Positions 1-6,136 of a stretch of DNA of 6,948 nt are shown here, in pieces. The first letter of the stretch is position 1, and each line of letters starts with the position of its first letter. The notes under the pieces were generated by a model, which saw only the letters and a list, made by a program, of their open reading frames with translations, had not been told where the DNA came from and did no database searches. Made by a program: the position numbers and the translations under genes. The DNA is from Cetobacterium sp. UBA6069 (lineage in GTDB: Bacteria > Fusobacteriota > Fusobacteriia > Fusobacteriales > Fusobacteriaceae), in NCBI GenBank assembly GCA_002428805.1, contig DIXX01000037.1, positions 14,686 through 21,633 on the forward strand. The letters run 5' to 3'.

Positions 1-252
1 TCAAAACAAGGTGAACCATTTGGAGCTACAACTTATGTTAGTGAGTTTGATAGATTCTTACCTCATCTATTCTTAGCAGTATTAGAAGATGAAAACTTCA
101 AATTCCTAAACGAAGATGAGTTACCACAAAATTTAAAATTAGAGAATTGTATTGATGAGATCGATTTCTTAGTTATAGAAGAGGAAGATGAAATGTATGA
201 AGGATTCTTTGATGAAGACTTTGACGAAGAAACAGAAGAGGATGAAGAGTAA
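1..252 (+). CDS. 3' end of an unrecognised protein with a strongly acidic C-terminal tail (5' end outside window)
   Basis: An open frame runs from base 1 to a TAA at 250-252, giving the last 83 residues of a larger protein. The first 40 or so residues look like a folded domain end, with a hydrophobic stretch around FLPHLFLAVLED at residues 19-30. From about residue 59 the chain is almost entirely Glu and Asp with a few aromatic residues, ending in EETEEDEE. Acidic tails of this kind occur in several unrelated families, including the RNA polymerase delta subunit and some chaperones and helicases. I cannot assign it to any of them and give no function. The reading frame is supported by the absence of stops, A/T-rich codon use like the neighbours, and a terminator hairpin starting 21 nt after the stop. 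The opposite strand is also open here, but only as a Ser-rich mirror of the Glu/Asp codons. Confidence 0.75.
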   Translation, partial: SKQGEPFGATTYVSEFDRFLPHLFLAVLEDENFKFLNEDELPQNLKLENCIDEIDFLVIEEEDEMYEGFFDEDFDEETEEDEE

Positions 253-273
253 TCTTTAAAAATATAAAAACAA

Positions 274-313
274 AAAATGAAGAGGTTGGATTTTTCCATC
301 TCTTCATTTTTAT
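274..313. terminator. Bidirectional rho-independent terminator between convergent genes
   Basis: The arms are at 274-290 and 295-310 around a TTTT loop. The outer 11 bp (AAAATGAAGAG with CTCTTCATTTT) are perfect, and the top of the stem carries a small bulge. T-rich tracts follow on both strands (TTTTTATTAT on plus, TTTTTTG on minus), so the hairpin can end both the acidic-tail gene and the convergent DJ-1 family gene, whose stop lies only 17 nt beyond it. Confidence 0.85.
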
Positions 314-329
314 TATAGAAATATACTAA

Positions 330-884
330 CTATACTAATTCCATTCCTTTTTTAACTTTAAGAATAGTTTCTTCATCTACAAAAACACTAGCTAATGCAA
401 ATCCAAACTCAAGAGATTTTCCAGCTCCTGGAGAAGTTATTAAATTTCTGTCAACAACTGCATCCCCCTCCATATAATTTGAACTCTTCATATCCTCTTT
501 TACAGAAGTGTGACAAGTAAATTTATAATCTCCTATTAAATCATTTACACCCAAAATAGTTGGTCCTCCACAGATAGCTCCAACATATCTATTGTCATTT
601 AAGTATTCTTTTACAATTGCAATAACTTTTTCATCAGTTCTAAGGTTAACAAATCCAGGGAACCCACCCGGTATAACAACCATTACTCCCTCTCCAGAAT
701 CTATATCTTTAATATTAGTATCAGCTAAAACTTTAACTTTTTGAGCTGATTCAACTTCTAAAGTGTTCTCTAAAGTAGATACAGTTACTACATTTAATCC
801 TGCTCTTCTTAAAACATCAATTGGTGCCATTGCCTCAATTAGTTCAAATCCATTAGCTAACATAACAAAAACTTTTTTATCCAT
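330..884 (-). CDS. DJ-1/PfpI family protein (DJ-1/YajL-like, ThiJ-type)
   Basis: This 184-residue protein is the usual length for a single-domain DJ-1/YajL member. The nucleophile-elbow motif AICGGPTILG puts the reactive cysteine at Cys105. The N-terminal segment GFELIEAMAPIDVLRRAG carries the conserved acid at Glu17 (the position of Glu18 in human DJ-1), and IPGGFPG at 71-77 is the second family signature. FTCHTSVKE at 122-130 matches the Cys-containing strand seen in YajL. Proteins of this subfamily are cytosolic. They have been described as oxidative-stress sensors, glyoxalases or protein deglycases, and the physiological activity is disputed; older annotations call them ThiJ. The start at 884 is supported by GGAGG at 891-895, 6 nt upstream. 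The gene appears monocistronic, diverging from queH and ending at a shared terminator. The family call is firm; the substrate cannot be read from the sequence. Confidence 0.93.
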   Translation of the reverse strand: MDKKVFVMLANGFELIEAMAPIDVLRRAGLNVVTVSTLENTLEVESAQKVKVLADTNIKDIDSGEGVMVVIPGGFPGFVNLRTDEKVIAIVKEYLNDNRYVGAICGGPTILGVNDLIGDYKFTCHTSVKEDMKSSNYMEGDAVVDRNLITSPGAGKSLEFGFALASVFVDEETILKVKKGMELV

Positions 885-912
885 AAAACACCTCCGAAAA
901 ATATTTAATTTA

Positions 913-921
913 ATTATAACA
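913..921 (-). promoter_or_regulatory. Extended -10 promoter element for the DJ-1 family gene
   Basis: Read on the minus strand, this is TGTTATAAT, a perfect extended -10 (TGn plus TATAAT at 918-913). It lies about 28 nt upstream of the start codon, leaving a short leader that contains the GGAGG. I see no good -35 at 16-18 nt, which is tolerable for an extended -10 promoter. A second minus-strand TATAAT lies in the palindrome at 943-948 and could be an alternative start. Confidence 0.5.
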
Positions 922-927
922 GAAACC

Positions 928-957
928 TTAAAAAAACACTAGATTATATGATATAAT
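928..957 (+). promoter_or_regulatory. Probable promoter of the queH cluster
   Basis: A consensus -10 TATAAT lies at 952-957, about 30 nt before the queH start. A weak -35 candidate, TTAAAA, is at 928-933 with an 18-nt spacer. The predicted leader is only about 20-25 nt, which leaves no room for a preQ1 riboswitch in front of queH. Confidence 0.5.
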
Positions 958-958
958 C
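942..958. promoter_or_regulatory. Perfect 17-bp palindrome over the queH -10 element (candidate operator)
   Basis: GATTATAT at 942-949 and ATATAATC at 951-958 are exact inverted copies around a single central G. The right arm contains the queH -10 TATAAT, and the left arm gives an identical TATAAT on the minus strand. It may be a repressor site controlling one or both divergent genes, or simply two overlapping symmetric -10 elements in AT-rich DNA. No regulator can be assigned from the sequence. Confidence 0.35.
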
Positions 959-986
959 ATTATATAAATGAAAAAGGAATGATTGT

Positions 987-1628
987 ATGAAAGTAAATTA
1001 TGAATTAGAGATGCAAAAAGAACTAGATAAAATAGGACTTGATAGTGGAAAAAAACTATTGATACATTCTTGTTGTGCACCATGTAGTTGTGCAATACTT
1101 GAATATTTAAAAACATATCTAGAAATAGATATATATTTTTATAACCCAAATATTACAGAAAAAGATGAATATATTATAAGGTTAGAGGAACAACATACTT
1201 TTAACGATGCTATGAAGTTCAAAATGAATATTATTGAGGGTGAATATAACCCTGCTGAAGATTTTATAGAAAAAATAAAAGGTTTCGAAAAAGAAAAAGA
1301 GGGAGGTGCTAGATGCCATAAGTGTTATAGATTAAGAATGGAAGCTACAGCTAGAAAAGCCAAAGAGTTGGGATATGAATATTTCACAACTGTATTAAGT
1401 ATTAGTCCAATGAAAAATTCAGCATGGATCAATGAGATTGGAAGTGAACTAGAAAAAGAATATGGTGTTAAGTTTTTAAGAGGTGACTTCAAGAAAAAAA
1501 GTAGATACTTAAGAAGTGTGACTCTTTCTAAAGAACATAATTTATATAGACAAGATTACTGTGGATGTATTTATTCTAAATTGGAAAGAATAGAAAAAGA
1601 GAAAGAAAAGGAAAATAAAGATGACTAA
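987..1628 (+). CDS. queH: Epoxyqueuosine reductase QueH
   Basis: This 213-residue protein belongs to the former DUF208 family. QueH reduces epoxyqueuosine to queuosine at tRNA position 34, replacing the cobalamin-dependent enzyme QueG in many anaerobes and low-GC bacteria. The hallmark adjacent cysteines are in LLIHSCCAPCSC (Cys29, Cys30, Cys33, Cys35). The other family cysteines are all present: Cys110-x2-Cys113 in ARCHKCYRLRME and Cys192-x-Cys194 in YCGCIYS. In the family these residues bind an iron-sulfur cluster and an adjacent metal. TTVLSISPMKN at 134-144 is also typical. The start is supported by AAGGA about 8 nt upstream and by residues that align from near the usual N-terminus. The C-terminus is a Lys/Glu-rich tail. 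The gene is first in a tight cluster and its last 8 nt overlap the next gene, which suggests translational coupling. Confidence 0.95.
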   Translation: MKVNYELEMQKELDKIGLDSGKKLLIHSCCAPCSCAILEYLKTYLEIDIYFYNPNITEKDEYIIRLEEQHTFNDAMKFKMNIIEGEYNPAEDFIEKIKGFEKEKEGGARCHKCYRLRMEATARKAKELGYEYFTTVLSISPMKNSAWINEIGSELEKEYGVKFLRGDFKKKSRYLRSVTLSKEHNLYRQDYCGCIYSKLERIEKEKEKENKDD

Positions 1629-2526
1629 GTATAACAATAGGAGATTCTATTCACTTAATGACTATTTTAAAGAGACATTTAATGAAAAAATATTTAAGGT
1701 ATCTTTAGATGGTGGATTCACTTGTCCAAATAGAGATGGTAAAGTAGCTCATGGAGGGTGTATCTTTTGCAGTGATGCTGGAAGTGGAGATTTTGCAGGA
1801 AATAGAAAAAAAAGCATAACAGAACAGATAGATGAACAGTTAGAGTTTATGAAAGATAAAGTAAAAGATAGTAAGGTAATTGCATATTTTCAAAACTTTA
1901 CAAATACATATGGAGATGTAGATTACTTAAGGAAAATATATTATGAGGCTTTGAATCATCCTAAGGTTTTAGGTCTTGCAATTGGAACAAGACCAGACTG
2001 TATAGATGATGATGTTTTATTGCTTTTAAAAGAAATTAATGAAACCTATTTCTTTTGGTTAGAGCTAGGATTACAAACAGTAGATGATAAAGTAGCAAAG
2101 CTTATCAATAGAGGTTATAATTTAGATGTATATTTAGAAACGTCTAAAAGATTAAAGGAGAATAATATAAAATTTGTTACTCATATGATTATTGGTTTAC
2201 CTAATGAGGAGAGAGAGAATATTTTAAAAACAGCTGAATGTATTATTGCTTCAGGTGCTTGGGGAATAAAGATACACTCTCTTCATATAATAAGAGGAAC
2301 TAGATTAGAAAAACTTTATAATGAAATTAAGTTTAAGATATTTACTTTAGAAGAGTATGTAGAGATGGTTGTTACAATTTTAAAATCTCTTCCAGAGAAC
2401 ATGGTTGTTCATAGAGTGACTGGTGACGGAAAGAAAGAAGAAGTTATAGAGCCTTTATGGAGTTTGAATAAACGTAAAGTTTTAAATGAAATAGAAAAAG
2501 AACTAAAAAAAAGAGAAAATATATAA
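1621..2526 (+). CDS. TIGR01212 family radical SAM protein, YtqA/YhcC type (possible MnmL, tRNA wobble uridine modification)
   Basis: This 301-residue Elp3/YhcC-like radical SAM protein has cluster cysteines Cys35-x11-Cys47-x2-Cys50 in GGFTCPNRDG and GGCIFCSDAGSGDFAG, the spacing of the TIGR01212 family. Other family blocks present are AYFQNFTNTY (88-97), IGTRPDC (121-127), LELGLQT (147-153), HMIIGLP (188-194), HRVTGDG (264-270) and PLWSLNK (278-284). From memory these blocks closely match Bacillus subtilis YtqA. YtqA has been reported as MnmL, acting with the methyltransferase MnmM in the Gram-positive route from cmnm5s2U to mnm5s2U at tRNA position 34. E. coli YhcC is in the same family although E. 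coli uses MnmC, so membership alone does not prove this role. The start overlaps the queH end by 8 nt and is preceded by AAGGA 8 nt upstream. Family call sure; tRNA role moderately likely. Confidence 0.9.
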   Translation: MTKYNNRRFYSLNDYFKETFNEKIFKVSLDGGFTCPNRDGKVAHGGCIFCSDAGSGDFAGNRKKSITEQIDEQLEFMKDKVKDSKVIAYFQNFTNTYGDVDYLRKIYYEALNHPKVLGLAIGTRPDCIDDDVLLLLKEINETYFFWLELGLQTVDDKVAKLINRGYNLDVYLETSKRLKENNIKFVTHMIIGLPNEERENILKTAECIIASGAWGIKIHSLHIIRGTRLEKLYNEIKFKIFTLEEYVEMVVTILKSLPENMVVHRVTGDGKKEEVIEPLWSLNKRKVLNEIEKELKKRENI

Positions 2527-2541
2527 AACGGAGGATGGATA

Positions 2542-3399
2542 ATGGGTGGCACACTTATAAAATTAAAAGAGTTTCAAGAGAGTTTTACTAAAAATGAAAA
2601 GAAGATATCAAATTTCTTATTGGAGAATACTGATGAAATAAAAGTTCTGAATACTTATGATTTAGCAATAAAATGTGATGTGAGTCAAGCTTCTGTTGTT
2701 AGATTTGCTAAAAAGCTTGGATTTAAAGGGTTCCCAGAATTCAAAATAGCTTTAGCAGGTGATTTAGCTATGAGAAATAATGAAAAAGAAATCAATATAA
2801 TTTACGACGAGATTCAATTTGAAGATAGTACACAAGTTTTAGCTAAAAAAGTTGTGTATGAAAATATCAAAAGTGTAGAGGATACATATAAAATTTTAAA
2901 CTTTGAAGAGATTGAAAAGGCAGCTGCAGCTATAGATAAAGCAAATAGAACATTTATATTAGGAGCTGGGTTCTCTGGAATTGTTGCAAGAGATTTCCAA
3001 TATAAACTTTGGGAGTTAGGAAAGAATGTTATATTTGAAACTGACCAACATATACAGTTAACAAATGCATCTACAGCTGGAGAGGGAGATGTTGTATTTG
3101 TTATATCGTATAGTGGTCAAACTTTAGATATATACCAAAGTATTTTAGAATTTAAAGAGAAGGGTGTAAAAGTAATAACATTAACTAAGTTTGCTACAAA
3201 TCCTATTAAAGATATAGGAGATATATCTTTAAGTACTATTGTTGAAAAAAGTAATCTAAGATCTACTTCACTTTCTTCAAGAATGGCTCAACTTACAGTT
3301 ATAGATATTTTATATGTAAAGTTGATTCAAATGGATAGAGATAAAGCGAATAAGTTAATCGGAGATGCAGTTGAGAGTGTAAAAAAATTCAAAATGTAA
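2542..3399 (+). CDS. MurR/RpiR family transcriptional regulator (HTH plus SIS domains), probable amino-sugar regulator
   Basis: This 285-residue protein has the standard two-domain layout. An N-terminal RpiR helix-turn-helix spans about residues 1-77, with the recognition region DVSQASVVRFAKKLGFKGFPEFK at 46-68. A SIS sugar-phosphate-binding domain spans about 125-260, with FILGAGFSG at 138-146 and the phosphate-binding loop ISYSGQT at 188-194. SLSSRMAQLTVIDILY at 243-258 is a typical C-terminal family block. The start has GGAGG 7 nt upstream (2530-2534). It follows the radical SAM gene by 15 nt, so it is probably transcribed from the queH promoter, and it precedes nagBA in the same direction. 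The likely ligand is a hexosamine phosphate such as GlcNAc-6-P or GlcN-6-P, inferred from the neighbours. Members act as repressors or activators, and the sequence does not say which. The candidate operator is the inverted repeat at 3474-3500. Confidence 0.93.
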   Translation: MGGTLIKLKEFQESFTKNEKKISNFLLENTDEIKVLNTYDLAIKCDVSQASVVRFAKKLGFKGFPEFKIALAGDLAMRNNEKEINIIYDEIQFEDSTQVLAKKVVYENIKSVEDTYKILNFEEIEKAAAAIDKANRTFILGAGFSGIVARDFQYKLWELGKNVIFETDQHIQLTNASTAGEGDVVFVISYSGQTLDIYQSILEFKEKGVKVITLTKFATNPIKDIGDISLSTIVEKSNLRSTSLSSRMAQLTVIDILYVKLIQMDRDKANKLIGDAVESVKKFKM

Positions 3400-3448
3400 A
3401 TATAATTCATTAATTTGAAACTCCAAAGAAAAAAAACTTCTAAAAATA

Positions 3449-3477
3449 TTGACTTTTAAGAAAATAAATGGTAATTT
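3449..3477 (+). promoter_or_regulatory. Probable nagBA promoter
   Basis: TTGACT at 3449-3454 is a near-consensus -35. Exactly 17 nt later TAATTT at 3472-3477 is a weaker -10, preceded by TG at 3469-3470 so that it reads as an extended -10. The predicted transcription start is near 3484, about 33 nt before the nagB ATG and inside the inverted repeat at 3474-3500. I see no terminator hairpin between the regulator stop (3399) and here, so read-through from upstream may add to nagBA expression. Confidence 0.6.
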
Positions 3478-3500
3478 AATTATAGAATATATAATTAAAT
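3474..3500. promoter_or_regulatory. Perfect 11-bp inverted repeat in the nagB leader, candidate operator
   Basis: ATTTAATTATA at 3474-3484 and TATAATTAAAT at 3490-3500 are exact reverse complements separated by GAATA. The site covers most of the -10 element and the predicted transcription start, and ends 2 nt before the Shine-Dalgarno sequence. This placement suits a repressor that blocks open complex formation. The MurR/RpiR-type protein encoded immediately upstream is the obvious candidate to bind it. The repeat is all A/T in the arms, so part of the symmetry may be compositional, but 11 matched positions out of 11 is long for chance. Confidence 0.5.
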
Positions 3501-3501
3501 C

Positions 3502-3508
3502 GAGGGAG
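3502..3508 (+). promoter_or_regulatory. Shine-Dalgarno sequence that fixes the nagB start
   Basis: GAGGGAG followed by TGAT closely resembles the anti-16S pairing sequence AGGAGGTGAT and sits 8 nt before ATG 3517. The in-frame GTG at 3508 lies inside this pairing region and so cannot be the start. ATG 3517 also gives the family N-terminus MRVII. Confidence 0.8.
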
Positions 3509-3516
3509 TGATTTTA

Positions 3517-4347
3517 ATGAGAGTAATTATAACAGAAAAAAATATTGGAGATTGGGCAGCGGTATATGTTGCTAAAAAAATATTAGCGGCAAAACCTACT
3601 GCTGAAAAACCATTTGTATTAGGACTACCTACTGGTGGAACACCATTAGAAATGTATAGAAGATTAATTCAATTCTGCAAAGATGGAATTATATCTTTTG
3701 AAAATATTATCACGTTCAATATGGATGAATATGTTGGATTATCACCAGCTAATGATCAAAGTTACCATTACTATATGTATGAAAACTTCTTTAAACATAT
3801 CGATATTAAAGAGGAAAATATAAATATTTTAAATGGATTAGCAACTGATTATAAGCAAGAGTGTGAAGATTACGAAGAGAAAATAAAAGCAGTTGGAGGA
3901 ATTGATTTATTCTTAGGTGGAATTGGACCAGATGGACATATAGCTTTCAATGAACCAGGATCATCTTTAAGTTCAAGAACTAGAGATAAAGAGTTAACTA
4001 TGGATACAATCATAGCTAATGCTAGATTCTTTGGTGGAGATGTAGATAGAGTTCCTAAGCTTTCTTTAACTGTAGGAGTTGGAACTATTCTTGATGCAAA
4101 AGAAGTTTTAATAATGGTAAATGGTCATGGAAAAGCGAGAGCTTTACACCATGCAGTTGAGCAAGGTGTAAATCATATGTGGACTATCAGTGCACTTCAA
4201 TTACATCCAAAAGGAATCATTGTTTCTGATGAAGCTGCTTGTACAGAGTTAAAAGTTGGAACTTACAGATACTTCAAAGATATCGAAAAAGCTAACTTAG
4301 ATACAGATTTATTAATCGAAGAGTTATACAAAAGCTGTGGAAAGTAA
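3517..4347 (+). CDS. nagB: Glucosamine-6-phosphate deaminase NagB
   Basis: NagB converts glucosamine-6-phosphate to fructose-6-phosphate and ammonia in the cytosol, the last step of GlcNAc catabolism. The 276-residue protein aligns almost throughout with E. coli NagB (266 residues), with about ten extra residues at the C-terminus. LGLPTGGTP at 35-43 binds phosphate. The catalytic residues are Asp70 in FNMDEYVGL and Asp139, His141 and Glu146 in [14 protein letters not shown], matching E. coli Asp72, Asp141, His143 and Glu148. The E. coli allosteric-site residues also appear conserved: Ser149, Arg156, Lys158 and Tyr252 (E. coli Ser151, Arg158, Lys160, Tyr254). [16 protein letters not shown] is a family block. 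I start at ATG 3517 rather than the in-frame GTG at 3508, which lies in the ribosome binding site. nagA follows after 15 nt, and the nagB stop TAA overlaps the nagA ribosome binding site. Confidence 0.97.
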   Translation: MRVIITEKNIGDWAAVYVAKKILAAKPTAEKPFVLGLPTGGTPLEMYRRLIQFCKDGIISFENIITFNMDEYVGLSPANDQSYHYYMYENFFKHIDIKEENINILNGLATDYKQECEDYEEKIKAVGGIDLFLGGIGPDGHIAFNEPGSSLSSRTRDKELTMDTIIANARFFGGDVDRVPKLSLTVGVGTILDAKEVLIMVNGHGKARALHHAVEQGVNHMWTISALQLHPKGIIVSDEAACTELKVGTYRYFKDIEKANLDTDLLIEELYKSCGK

Positions 4348-4362
4348 GGAGATGAATTATTA

Positions 4363-5502
4363 ATGAAAGCTATAATAAATGGAGAGTTATTTATAGGAAA
4401 TAAATTCTATACTGGAAAAGCTTTAATATTAGATGGAGAGAGAATAGTTGATATAGTAGCTGAAGATGAATTGAAAACAACTTATGGAGATATCGAAACT
4501 ATAGATGCAGAAAAAGGATATGTAACTCCTGGATTTATAGATCTACAACTTAATGGTTGTGGTGGAGTTCTTTTTAACGATAATATAAGTTTAGAAACTT
4601 TAGAGATAATGCATAAAACAAATCTAAGATATGGATGTACTTCATTTACTCCAACACTAATTACAACTGGAGATGAAAATATTGAAAAAGCTTTAGATTT
4701 AGTACAAAGCATTGAGAATAAAGGGAAATATGGAATTTTAGGATTACATATAGAAGGACCTTATATTTCTAAAGAAAAAAAGGGAATTCATAATCCTAAA
4801 TTTATAAGAAAAGCTGATGAAGCTATGATAGATAAGATTGTTGCAGCTGGAAAAGAAAATGTAAAAATAATTACATTAGCTCCAGAGAATACTGAAAAAG
4901 GAATCATTTCGAAACTTCATACAGCTGGAATTCATGTTGCAGCTGGTCATTCTAACGCTACTTATGAAGAAGTGAAAGAAAAAGAAGGTTTCGGGATTAC
5001 ACTTGCAACTCATCTTTATAATGCCATGACATCTTTCAATCACAGAGAACCTGGGGTTGTAGGAGCTATTTTTGATAGTGATATAAAAGCTGGAGTTATT
5101 GCAGATGGTTTCCATTGTCATTACTCTGCTATCAAATCTGCTATTAAAATTATGGGTGAAAGATTATTCTTAGTTACTGATGCTGCTGCTCCAGTAGGAA
5201 CAGATATGGAATATTTCTATTTCGAAGGAAACAAAGTTTACTATAAAGATGGTAAATGTTTTGGAGAGGATGGAACTTTAGGTGGATCAGCTCTAACTAT
5301 GGATGCTGGAGTTAGAAACTTAGTGAAATACTGCGATATAACTTTGGAAGAAGCTGTAAGAATGGCTACACTTTATCCAGCTAAAGCAATTAAAATAGAT
5401 AATGAATATGGAAAAATATCACCAGGGTACTTTGCTGATATAGTAATTTTAGATAAACATTTAAAATTGAAAAAAGTTATAGCAAAAGGTGAGTTAGTAT
5501 AG
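4363..5502 (+). CDS. nagA: N-acetylglucosamine-6-phosphate deacetylase NagA
   Basis: NagA removes acetate from GlcNAc-6-phosphate to give GlcN-6-phosphate, the substrate of NagB. It is a cytosolic amidohydrolase with a TIM barrel and a flanking beta domain. The 379-residue length is typical. TPGFIDLQLNGCGG at 55-68 is the family signature. Metal ligands are Glu131 in LHIEGPY, His196 in AAGHSNAT and His217 in ATHLYNAM. His251 in DGFHCHY is the substrate-contacting histidine, and Asp273 in LFLVTDAAAP is the catalytic acid/base. These fall at or within one residue of the E. coli numbers (131, 195, 216, 251, 273). GGSALTMDAGVRNLV and the C-terminal KISPGYFADIVILD complete the fold. AAGGAG at 4346-4351 is the ribosome binding site, 11 nt before ATG 4363, a slightly long spacing. 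The gene is co-transcribed with nagB and ends in a terminator. Confidence 0.97.
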   Translation: MKAIINGELFIGNKFYTGKALILDGERIVDIVAEDELKTTYGDIETIDAEKGYVTPGFIDLQLNGCGGVLFNDNISLETLEIMHKTNLRYGCTSFTPTLITTGDENIEKALDLVQSIENKGKYGILGLHIEGPYISKEKKGIHNPKFIRKADEAMIDKIVAAGKENVKIITLAPENTEKGIISKLHTAGIHVAAGHSNATYEEVKEKEGFGITLATHLYNAMTSFNHREPGVVGAIFDSDIKAGVIADGFHCHYSAIKSAIKIMGERLFLVTDAAAPVGTDMEYFYFEGNKVYYKDGKCFGEDGTLGGSALTMDAGVRNLVKYCDITLEEAVRMATLYPAKAIKIDNEYGKISPGYFADIVILDKHLKLKKVIAKGELV

Positions 5503-5508
5503 TTTTAT

Positions 5509-5540
5509 AAGGGGTAGAATCTTCTACTCCTTTTTTTATA
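5509..5540 (+). terminator. Rho-independent terminator of nagBA
   Basis: GGGGTAGA at 5511-5518 pairs with TCTACTCC at 5523-5530, 8 bp including one G-U pair, with an ATCT loop. Two further A-T pairs are possible at the base. Seven T residues follow at 5531-5537. It begins within 10 nt of the nagA stop. Confidence 0.88.
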
Positions 5541-5603
5541 CAAATTATAAAAAAGAAAAAATAATTTTTTGCCGAATAAAAAGGTTATGAACACACGTTC
5601 TAT

Positions 5604-5610
5604 AAGGAGG
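5604..5610 (+). promoter_or_regulatory. Strong Shine-Dalgarno sequence that fixes the start of the first YeeE/YedE gene
   Basis: AAGGAGG lies 6 nt before ATG 5617. The frame is open back to a TTG at 5569, but that codon has no ribosome binding site and would put this Shine-Dalgarno inside the gene. No convincing promoter is visible in 5541-5603. The DNA there is A-rich with several imperfect -10-like strings. Confidence 0.8.
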
Positions 5611-5616
5611 AAAATT

Positions 5617-6135
5617 ATGAAGAATAAATGGATTTTAAAAGGTATTGTTCTAGGATCAGTTTTTTTTATATCATTACTTTTAATAAAACCTGTTGGAATT
5701 TCAACTCAGTTTAGTGTTGTGTCTGGAATGATGCAAAATGCATTTCAAGAAGATATTATCTTTAGAGTTGGAAAAGAGTTTCAAAGTACAGTAGAATATT
5801 ATAATCAAGACGGAATAGCTAAAAGTATAGCAGTTCCATATAATTTTGGAATTATCTTTGCTCTAGGAATATTTTTAGGTGGAATGTTAGGGAAAATATT
5901 TTTAAGAAAAAATAATGATTTTATAGAGATGTCAAATCTTTTAGAAAAAGATGAGATATCTAGAGTTAAACTTTTTGTTGGTGGAGTTCTTTTGCTTTTT
6001 GGAGCGAGAATGGCAAATGGATGCACAAGTGGTCATATGATGAGTGGAGTAATGCAACTTGCTGTAAGTAGTATAATTTTTACAATTATACTTTTCCCAG
6101 TAGCTATATTAATTGCAAAAAAGGTAGGTGAATAG
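5617..6135 (+). CDS. YeeE/YedE family half-transporter, N-terminal half (sulfur-compound import)
   Basis: This 172-residue membrane protein of the YeeE/YedE (Sulf_transp, TsuA-like) family is half the length of full proteins such as E. coli YeeE/TsuA. Hydrophobic segments lie at about 8-24, 76-95, 118-131 and 145-167. KPVGISTQFS at 24-33 matches the family KPxGxST block, and FGARMANGCTSGHMMSG at 128-144 is the signature loop, with Cys136 its only cysteine. In TsuA, cysteines in such loops relay thiosulfate across the inner membrane. For this protein the substrate could be thiosulfate, another sulfur compound or possibly a selenium compound. The start is ATG 5617, set by AAGGAGG. The second half begins 1 nt after this stop, so the two subunits are likely made together and assemble as a heteromer. 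No tusA/sirA or rhodanese gene lies beside it in this window. Confidence 0.88.
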   Translation: MKNKWILKGIVLGSVFFISLLLIKPVGISTQFSVVSGMMQNAFQEDIIFRVGKEFQSTVEYYNQDGIAKSIAVPYNFGIIFALGIFLGGMLGKIFLRKNNDFIEMSNLLEKDEISRVKLFVGGVLLLFGARMANGCTSGHMMSGVMQLAVSSIIFTIILFPVAILIAKKVGE

Positions 6136-6136
6136 T

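Noticed and set aside
63..299. Minus-strand open frame encoding a Ser-rich 78-residue peptide
   Set aside because: It is the mirror of the Glu/Asp-rich codons of the real plus-strand gene (GAA/GAT read as TTC/ATC/TCT-type codons), runs into the terminator hairpin, and has no ribosome binding site.
958..986. Possible preQ1 riboswitch in front of queH
   Set aside because: The predicted leader is only about 20-25 nt and A/T-rich, too short for a preQ1 aptamer, with no C-rich loop or pseudoknot-forming segment visible.
928..1149. Minus-strand open frame of 73 residues across the queH promoter and 5' end
   Set aside because: It is hydrophobic by composition only, covers the divergent promoters and conserved QueH codons, and has no supporting start signals.
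3508..3516. Upstream GTG start for nagB adding three residues
   Set aside because: The GTG overlaps the Shine-Dalgarno region. ATG 3517 has correct spacing and gives the family N-terminus MRVII.
4482..5121. Two minus-strand open frames within nagA (4482-4712 and 4876-5121)
   Set aside because: They lie wholly inside a well-conserved gene, lack ribosome binding sites, and have no recognisable protein features.
5589..5600. Small dyad GAAC-ACAC-GTTC before the first YeeE/YedE gene
   Set aside because: The arms are only 4 nt, which is expected by chance in this much sequence. No promoter could be placed around it.
5569..5616. Upstream TTG start for the first YeeE/YedE gene adding 16 basic residues
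   Set aside because: No ribosome binding site precedes the TTG, and a strong AAGGAGG lies just before ATG 5617. The extra segment does not resemble the family.
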